Shown here piece by piece: positions 32,193 through 37,273 of a DNA stretch of 37,273 nucleotides. Positions within the stretch are counted from its first letter, which is position 1; every line of letters begins with the position of its first letter. The position numbers and the translations under genes were made by a program. Source of the stretch: an uncultured Sutterella sp. (GTDB lineage Bacteria > Pseudomonadota > Gammaproteobacteria > Burkholderiales > Burkholderiaceae_F); NCBI GenBank assembly GCA_934249275.1, contig CAKQKT010000005.1:1-37273 (forward strand), read 5' to 3'. The notes under the pieces are model-generated. The model ran no database searches. It was not told where the DNA came from and saw nothing but the letters and a program-made list of their open reading frames with translations.

Positions 32193-33182
32193 ATGTCCGC
32201 CACGATTGTTCCGCCGCTTGCCGTCGCCCCGATGGAGGGCCTCACCGGATTCGTCTTCCGGCAGGTCTTCTCGCGCCACTTCACGGGCGCCGACGACTGG
32301 TTCATTCCGTTCGTGACGCCGACCGCGCTCCCGCAGTTCACCGACCGCCAGATGCGCGAGCTCGCGCCCGAGGTCAATGCGGGCATTCATGCGGTGCCGC
32401 AGCTTCTCACCCGCCGCACGCAGGACTTTCTCTGGTCCGCCAGGGCGCTTGCCGACATGGGCTACGACGAGGTGAACCTCAATTTCGGCTGTCCCGCCGG
32501 GACGGTCGTCGCCAAGGGCAAGGGCTCGGGCTTTCTGCGCGAGCCCGAAGCAATGATCCGCTTTCTCGACGAGATCTTCAGCGCGGACCTTCCGATCGCC
32601 ATTTCCGTGAAGACCCGCATCGGCTGGGCCTCCGAAGACGAATTCGACCGTCTCGTCGACGTCTACAACCGCTTTCCGATGAAGCGCCTCACGGTGCATC
32701 CGCGCCTCAAGGGCGACCACTACAAGGGTTCCGTGCGCCTGCACGTCCTCGACCGCCTCTATCCCAGCCTCAAGATGAAGGTGGGCTACAACGGCGACGT
32801 CGTGACGCCCGCCGACGCGGTCGCGATGACCGAGCGCTATCCCGGGATCGACCAGATGATGATCGGCCGCGCCCTCATGGCCGACCCGGCGCTCCTGCGC
32901 AAGATCCGCGGGGGCGGACCCGCCACTGAGGCCGAGCTCGACGACTTCCGCCGCGACCTCTTTGAAAGCTACACGTCCGCCTTCGGCAGCCTCAAGAACG
33001 CCATGATGCGCATGAAGGAATACTGGTTCTACCAGCTCGCGCTCTACGACGACAGCGAACGCGCCGCCAAGAACATCTTCAAGTCGAAGACCCCCGAGGA
33101 CTTTGCCGCCGCCGTGCGCAATCTCGTCGACACGTGCCCGCTTCGCCGGGACGCACGCGATTCCTGGTACAAGCCGCTTTGA
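32193..33182 (+). CDS. tRNA-dihydrouridine synthase family protein
   Basis: FMN- and NADPH-dependent enzyme that reduces a uridine in the tRNA D-loop. The 329 aa TIM-barrel protein begins with the flavin strand LAVAPMEGLTG (about 10-20) and has the catalytic cysteine in NFGCPAGTVVAKGKGSGFL near 96-114, the KTRIG strand near 139-143, TVHPR near 166-170 and MIGRALMADP near 231-240. It is not a clear DusA, DusB or DusC by eye; the length and C-terminal helical domain (KEYWFYQL) are nearest the DusC-like group. I chose the ATG at 32193 over a GTG at 32178 because the latter has no ribosome site. Confidence 0.92.
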   Translation: MSATIVPPLAVAPMEGLTGFVFRQVFSRHFTGADDWFIPFVTPTALPQFTDRQMRELAPEVNAGIHAVPQLLTRRTQDFLWSARALADMGYDEVNLNFGCPAGTVVAKGKGSGFLREPEAMIRFLDEIFSADLPIAISVKTRIGWASEDEFDRLVDVYNRFPMKRLTVHPRLKGDHYKGSVRLHVLDRLYPSLKMKVGYNGDVVTPADAVAMTERYPGIDQMMIGRALMADPALLRKIRGGGPATEAELDDFRRDLFESYTSAFGSLKNAMMRMKEYWFYQLALYDDSERAAKNIFKSKTPEDFAAAVRNLVDTCPLRRDARDSWYKPL

Positions 33183-33205
33183 CGACTTGAAGCTCCGGAT
33201 GCGCG

Positions 33206-33243
33206 AAAGCCCGGTCCGCCATGTTTCGACGCGGCCGAGCTTT
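33206..33243. terminator. Terminator between the dihydrouridine synthase and ABC operons
   Basis: AAAGCCCGG-TCCGC and GCGG-CCGAGCTTT pair with one G-U and one bulge. It is symmetrical enough to end both converging transcripts. Confidence 0.6.
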
Positions 33244-33266
33244 CCTATATATGCGAGAAGCTTCTG

Positions 33267-34208
33267 TTACTTCTTCATGGAAATCGGAAGCACGAGGCTC
33301 TTCACGTCGACGGGCTTCGTCATGAGGCCGTTTTCGAGAAGGAACTTCTGATCGGCTTCAAGGCCCTTGATGTCGGCATCGGTCACGACGCCGTAGTAGT
33401 GGGACCAGTTGGCAAGCTTTTCAGCATCGGCGAGCGAGATGCCGTGCTCCTTGGCGCCGATGGCGACGGCTTCCTGCCAGTTGGCCTTGATCCATTCATC
33501 GGCCTCGCGCTCGACGCGCACGACGGTGGCCAGCGCTTCGGGATGCTTTTCGGCAAACTGCTTCGAGGCCGTCATGACGAGGTTGACGTCGACGAGGCCC
33601 TTGGCGGTCGTCACGACCTTGCAGCCGGCTTCCTCGGCCTTGATGATGCCGCTCGCGGCAAGGAGAGCCGCATCCACGCGGCCGCTCATGACGGCGGCCA
33701 TGGCGCCCGGAATGTCCATGGAGAGAAATTCGACGTCATCGGCCTTCATGCCTTCCTTCACAAGGGCGGCGATGAGGAGCTGATGGAGAACGGTGCCGCG
33801 GGGGCCCGCGACCTTCTTGCCCTTGAGGTCCTTCACGGAAAGCTTGGCGCCGGGCTTGCCGACGATGGCAAACGTGTCGGTCGGGTGCGAAACGCCGGAG
33901 GCGACGTAGATCGGATTGCCCGAGCCGTTGGCCATGAGGAGCGAAGCCGTATTCATCACGGCCGAGACGTCAACCGCGCCCGAAGCCATGGCCTGGGCCT
34001 GGTGAGCGCCCGAGTTGATCGATTTCCATTCGACCTTGACGCCGTCCTTCTCGAACGCCTTTTCGAGCATGCCCATGTCCTTCATCACCATGTTCTGAAG
34101 GTTGAAGGGCGACTTCACGTAGACGATCGTCACCTTTTCGGGCATGTCGGCGAAGGCGCCGGCGGCGAACGCGCCGCAGACGGCGGCGGCAAGAAGCTTC
34201 TTGATCAT
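33267..34208 (-). CDS. ABC transporter substrate-binding protein (nitrate/sulfonate/taurine class)
   Basis: Periplasmic binding protein of 313 aa with a signal peptide (MIKKLLAAAVCGAFAAGAFA). The lobes have the NMT1/SsuA-like layout: VTIVYVKSPFNLQNMVMKD near 26-44, SGAVDVSAVMNTASLLMANG near 77-96, LKGKKVAGPRGTVLHQLLIAAL near 128-149 and SMDIPGAMAAVMSGRVDAALLA near 163-184. These features suggest an aliphatic sulfonate, taurine or similar ligand but do not decide it. It is the third gene of a minus-strand operon (permease, ATPase, binding protein), 18 nt after the ATPase gene, with AAAGGAAA before its ATG. A local sulfur theme with assT is only suggestive. Confidence 0.88.
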   Translation of the reverse strand: MIKKLLAAAVCGAFAAGAFADMPEKVTIVYVKSPFNLQNMVMKDMGMLEKAFEKDGVKVEWKSINSGAHQAQAMASGAVDVSAVMNTASLLMANGSGNPIYVASGVSHPTDTFAIVGKPGAKLSVKDLKGKKVAGPRGTVLHQLLIAALVKEGMKADDVEFLSMDIPGAMAAVMSGRVDAALLAASGIIKAEEAGCKVVTTAKGLVDVNLVMTASKQFAEKHPEALATVVRVEREADEWIKANWQEAVAIGAKEHGISLADAEKLANWSHYYGVVTDADIKGLEADQKFLLENGLMTKPVDVKSLVLPISMKK

Positions 34209-34226
34209 TTCACGTTTCCTTTACTG

Positions 34227-34970
34227 TTATTGCGGCCGTGCGTTGAAAAAGCCGCGGAGGATTTCTTCAGAAAGTGCGCCGAGTCCCGGCGTCGCAAGAC
34301 TCCTGGGATAGGGTGCGGGATTGTCGTATGAATGCGCGATCACGCCGTCCTCAAGCCTGCAGATGCGGCTCGAAAGAAGCACGGCCTCGGTCACGTCGTG
34401 CGTCACAAGCACGGTAGTGACGGGGCGCGCCGCATGAATGCGCACGAATTCGTCATAGAGCTGCCGGCGCGTCAGGGCGTCGAGCGAGCTGAAGGCTTCG
34501 TCCAGAAGGAGAAGTTCGGGCGAACCTGCCAGCGCCCGGGCGAGCCCCACGCGCTGGCTCATGCCGCCCGATAGCGCCGCGGGCATGGCGTCGGCCGCCT
34601 GCGAGAGGCCCGTGAGCGCGAGAACCTCGTCAACCTTGCTGCGCCTTTCGTCGGCCGGCAGATCCCTCACCGCCACCTCGACGTTGCGCCTCACGCTCAT
34701 CCAGGGAAAAAGCCTGTGCTCCTGAAAGACCACGGCGGTCTTTGGACGAACGGCGAGCCCCTCGGCATCCGTAAAGCGGATGTCGCCCGAGTCGGGCGCC
34801 TCAAGCCCTGCGAGGAGCCTCAAAAGCGTCGTCTTCCCGCAGCCGCTTCGGCCGATGACGGCCGTGATCGCGCCCGCAGGCATCTCAAGCGTGAGCCCGT
34901 CGATCGGCGCGGTCCTGTGGCCTTCGGATTCGAACGCCTTTCGGAGATCCTTGATTTCAACTCTGACCAT
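34227..34970 (-). CDS. ABC transporter ATP-binding protein (SsuB/TauB-like)
   Basis: Cytoplasmic ATPase of 247 aa that powers the importer. All motifs are intact: Walker A GRSGCGKTT near 39-47, Q-loop VVFQEHRLFPW near 79-89, signature LSGGMSQRVGLARAL near 133-147, Walker B LLLLDEAFSSLD near 153-164 and H-loop LVTHDVTEA near 188-196. LFPW after the Q-loop glutamine is typical of the SsuB/TauB/NrtD group. Its ATG shares one base with the permease stop codon (TGATG), so the two are translationally coupled. Confidence 0.93.
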   Translation of the reverse strand: MVRVEIKDLRKAFESEGHRTAPIDGLTLEMPAGAITAVIGRSGCGKTTLLRLLAGLEAPDSGDIRFTDAEGLAVRPKTAVVFQEHRLFPWMSVRRNVEVAVRDLPADERRSKVDEVLALTGLSQAADAMPAALSGGMSQRVGLARALAGSPELLLLDEAFSSLDALTRRQLYDEFVRIHAARPVTTVLVTHDVTEAVLLSSRICRLEDGVIAHSYDNPAPYPRSLATPGLGALSEEILRGFFNARPQ

Positions 34971-35731
34971 CAGGAAACTCCCTGAATGCGCCTTGAAAGG
35001 CGGGCAACGAGGCGCGAGATCACAGCGTCGGCCGCCACGCCCAGAATGACGATTGTAAAGATGCCCACGAAGACCACGTCGGTCTTTCCGAATTCGGCGC
35101 TCTCCGTAATGAGAAAGCCCAGCCCCGACGAGGCCGCGATCAGTTCGGCGCCAACCAGTGCGCGCCAGCTGTAGCCGAACCCCATGCGAAGCCCCGCCAG
35201 GATGCCAGGCATGGAAGCCGGAAGCGTGAGCATTCGAAACTTTTCGGCCGGCGTGAAGCGCAGCATCGCGGCCACTTCGGCGAGCTTCGGATCAATGCCC
35301 TTCACGGCCGTGTATGCGCTCAGATAAATGGGAAAGAAGCTCGAGAGAAAGACAATCGCGATCTTGGGCGCCTCGTCGATGCCGAGCCAGAGAATGAGAA
35401 CGGGAATGAGCGCCAGAGGCGGCGTAAGCCTCAGGAATTCGATCACGTAGTGCGAGGCCGCAGCCGCTGCGGGCCTTGCGGCAAACCAGACGCCGCAGCC
35501 GATCCCGAAGGCAGCCGCCAGAATGAAGCCCGTCATGGTGCGCATCGCGCTCATGCCGACATGGCCGATGAGCGAGCCGTCGGACGCCATGCGCACAAAC
35601 GCCTCCCAGACCGCCTCGGGAGACGGTAGGAGAACGGGCGCAATGCCGCCCGTGCGTGCGGCGAGCCACCATGCAGCCAGCAGGACCGCCGGCATGACGA
35701 GACTCAAGAGACGATGCGATAATCGATACAT
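34970..35731 (-). CDS. ABC transporter permease (SsuC/TauC-like)
   Basis: Inner-membrane permease of about 253 aa with six predicted helices. The EAA loop that contacts the ATPase reads EVAAMLRFTPAEKFRMLTLPASMPGILAGLRMG in the usual place (first 20 residues alone are diagnostic), followed by SWRALVGAELIAASSGLGFLI, typical of SsuC/TauC/NrtB. It is the first gene of the operon. The start is uncertain: ATG 35731 puts the first helix at the usual position but lacks a ribosome site, and an ATG at 35773 is in frame. A weak promoter (TTTGCA, 18 nt, TAAATT on the minus strand near 35815-35786) could drive the operon. Confidence 0.9.
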   Translation of the reverse strand: MYRLSHRLLSLVMPAVLLAAWWLAARTGGIAPVLLPSPEAVWEAFVRMASDGSLIGHVGMSAMRTMTGFILAAAFGIGCGVWFAARPAAAAASHYVIEFLRLTPPLALIPVLILWLGIDEAPKIAIVFLSSFFPIYLSAYTAVKGIDPKLAEVAAMLRFTPAEKFRMLTLPASMPGILAGLRMGFGYSWRALVGAELIAASSGLGFLITESAEFGKTDVVFVGIFTIVILGVAADAVISRLVARLSRRIQGVS

Positions 35732-35892
35732 GTTCGTGCGGACGGAAACGGCCTTACGGCCATACCCGAGCAAATCAGTCGGAATAATTTAGCAGATGAA
35801 CCGGCGTTCTGCAAACATTTGTTGAAAAGCCGCCAATGCACTGCACGCGAGCGCATATATACTTTTGGGCTCAAGACAATATTCTGCGCATC

Positions 35893-36447
35893 ATGGATTT
35901 CGACAATCTCGTCGCCGGCTTTGCAAGCATGGCCGGCATCATGTTCTTCTGGTTCGAGTTCGACCGTCTTCTGAGGCCAGCGGCCAGCATGGCCCGCGAC
36001 TATCCGGCATGGCTTCGCGCGCTTCTCGCCATTCCGGAAACGAAGGAGATGCTCAAGAATCCTATCGAGCCCGGGCGTCTCTGGACGGACGGCGAATTCC
36101 GCAGGATCGGATCCGTGAGCACGACGGTCGCCTCTCTCATCCGTCAGGGCCGGGTCTTCGGACCCGGGATCGTGAACCGCTTCCGCCTTCAGATGAACGT
36201 CTTTGCCGTTTCGCTTGTTTTTTATGCGGTCGCGCCCGGCCTCGTTACCGGCAGGCACGACTACGGCTCGATTGTCGCAACGCTCGCGGCGAGCCTCATG
36301 TTCATCGCGGGCGCCGTGCTTCTTCGCATGGCGGCCGACTGCCGGCTCGCGCTTCTGATGAAGCGCGTCGAAATCATCAGGCGTCAAACCGAAGCGGCCA
36401 GGCTCGAAGCCGAGCAAAAGGCCGCGCAAGAGAGCGGCGAAGACTGA
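35893..36447 (+). CDS. Small membrane protein of unknown function
   Basis: I do not recognise a family. The predicted product is 184 aa with a hydrophobic segment near the N-terminus (LVAGFASMAGIMFFWFEF, about 6-23), a soluble middle, two more hydrophobic segments (FAVSLVFYAVAPGLV near 104-118 and IVATLAASLMFIAGAVLLRM near 128-147), and a charged, probably helical tail rich in Arg, Glu and Ala. ATG 35893 is chosen because it starts directly before the first segment; an ATG at 35836 is in frame. Neither has a good ribosome site, so expression is uncertain, but the coding pattern is convincing. It converges with the MocR-like gene. Confidence 0.6.
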   Translation: MDFDNLVAGFASMAGIMFFWFEFDRLLRPAASMARDYPAWLRALLAIPETKEMLKNPIEPGRLWTDGEFRRIGSVSTTVASLIRQGRVFGPGIVNRFRLQMNVFAVSLVFYAVAPGLVTGRHDYGSIVATLAASLMFIAGAVLLRMAADCRLALLMKRVEIIRRQTEAARLEAEQKAAQESGED

Positions 36448-36467
36448 CTGCGGCCCGAACCCGCCCG

Positions 36468-37273
36468 TCAGGACGACTCCAAACCTTCGGCAATGATTGA
36501 AGCCAAAGCCTCGAGTCCCCGGCGGACAACCTCTTCCGAAAAGCCCGCGAAGCCGAAGACAAAGCCTTTTTGCCCGCCGGAAAAGTCATAGCTGCTCAAG
36601 GCTCTCAGCGTATAGCCCGACGCGCTCATTTTTTGCGAAATTCGCACGTCGTCAATGCCGTCCTTCAGAATGAAGGTCATATGAGGACCGCATCGCGTCG
36701 GCATGAAGCGGCCGTACCGCCCGATGCTGGCCTCGGCCGCCTCAACGAAGAAGGCGTGCGCCTTCTGGTAGCGGGCGCGGATTTTCCGACAGTGCCTCTG
36801 GAACTCATCGCTCATCATGTAGTGTGCGACCAGCGCCTGATTCGACTCGCTCTTGAACCGGTCGAACAGAAGTTTTGCGCCGATGAAATGTTCGCGAAGC
36901 GCCGAAGGCACCAGCAGATACCCGGTTTGAACCGCGGGAAAAAGCATGAGCGAAAAGCTTTCCATGTTGATGACGCGTCCCGCAGCCTCTGGATGACTGC
37001 GAAGCGGCCCAAGAGCCTGAGAACCGTACCAGGCGAGATTCGGCGAATCCTCCTCCAGAATCCATAAGCCGTTCTTTCTCGACAGCTCGAGAAGCGCTGT
37101 GCGGCGGCGCTCGCTCATCGTGACGCTCAACGGAAACTGCGAGGACGGACTGACATAAACGCCGCGAAGGCCGGCCTCGTCAATTGCTTCGGCAAGAATG
37201 CCTTCCTCGTCCGAAATGATCGGCACCGTTTCGACGCCCTGAAAAAGCATCGTGTTCCGATCCTGTGCAAAAG
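36468..37273 (-). CDS. MocR/aminotransferase-fold protein lacking the PLP lysine (partial, runs off the window)
   Basis: The visible 268 codons are the C-terminal part of a fold-type I aminotransferase domain as found in MocR/PdxR-type GntR regulators; the frame is still open at the window edge, so the N-terminus, including any winged helix, is outside. Recognisable blocks are VYVSPSSQFPLSVTMSERRRTALLELS (usual VTPSHQYPTGxTM), WILEEDSPN (usual WIIEDDYDS) and MESFSLMLFPAVQTGYLLVP. In the last block the family consensus is GTFSKxLxPxLRxGYLVxP: the PLP-binding lysine is leucine (codon 36950-36948) and the arginine is glutamine. It therefore probably cannot form the internal aldimine with PLP. 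The identity as MocR rather than a free-standing aminotransferase is inferred. Confidence 0.78.
   Translation of the reverse strand, partial: FAQDRNTMLFQGVETVPIISDEEGILAEAIDEAGLRGVYVSPSSQFPLSVTMSERRRTALLELSRKNGLWILEEDSPNLAWYGSQALGPLRSHPEAAGRVINMESFSLMLFPAVQTGYLLVPSALREHFIGAKLLFDRFKSESNQALVAHYMMSDEFQRHCRKIRARYQKAHAFFVEAAEASIGRYGRFMPTRCGPHMTFILKDGIDDVRISQKMSASGYTLRALSSYDFSGGQKGFVFGFAGFSEEVVRRGLEALASIIAEGLESS

Noticed and set aside
1..37273. CRISPR array, prophage or complete insertion sequence
   Set aside because: No regularly spaced direct repeats, phage structural genes, integrase or transposase with paired terminal repeats were seen by eye.

Overview
The window looks like a chromosomal segment from a Gram-negative betaproteobacterium, most likely a gut member of the Burkholderiales such as Sutterella or a relative (inference). 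The reasons are GC-rich codon use with G/C third positions, a betaproteobacterial-type general porin, a periplasmic aryl-sulfate sulfotransferase, a DcuC-type C4-dicarboxylate carrier, a class-2-fold dihydroorotate dehydrogenase and several periplasmic binding proteins. No rRNA, tRNA, CRISPR array, phage module or complete insertion sequence was seen. Most genes are short transcription units bounded by clear hairpin terminators.

Layout. 1-2 kb: a Cro/CI-type regulator with a non-catalytic S24-like domain, and a small orphan helix-turn-helix gene. 2-5.3 kb: topoisomerase III (topB) and an MFS exporter. 5.4-7.6 kb: a PhnA/YjdM zinc-ribbon protein behind an apparent attenuator, a solitary HicB-like protein, and two flavodoxin-fold proteins. 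7.7-8.6 kb: dnaQ. 8.7-13 kb: a LysR regulator divergent from assT, then a small Cys/His secreted protein and a His/Met-tailed membrane protein that look like a metal-handling pair. 13-16.4 kb: a Tat-exported flavoprotein lacking the usual capping domain, a gene-poor stretch with a possible gene remnant and an orphan terminator, and a porin. 16.8-18.7 kb: a PheC-like periplasmic protein facing pyrD. 19.1-25.7 kb: amino acid and peptide salvage (M20 carboxypeptidase, gamma-glutamyltransferase with a GltS-like carrier, GNAT acetyltransferase, peptidase T), plus a probable structured small RNA. 25.8-30.4 kb: a DMT exporter, a nadE-MATE operon and a divergent MFS. 30.6-33.2 kb: dcuC and a tRNA-dihydrouridine synthase. 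33.3-35.7 kb: a three-gene ABC importer of the nitrate/sulfonate/taurine class. 35.9 kb to the end: a small membrane protein and a truncated-by-window MocR/aminotransferase-like gene.

No single multi-gene novel system stands out. The recurrent theme is recognisable enzyme folds with altered key residues: an S24-like domain without its Ser/Lys dyad, a class-2-fold PyrD with the class-1 cysteine and an Asn-to-Asp change, a flavocytochrome-type flavoprotein missing the proton-donor domain, and a MocR-like protein with leucine where the PLP lysine should be. The best non-coding candidate is a minus-strand RNA of about 125 nt at 20290-20416 with a good promoter and four hairpins.
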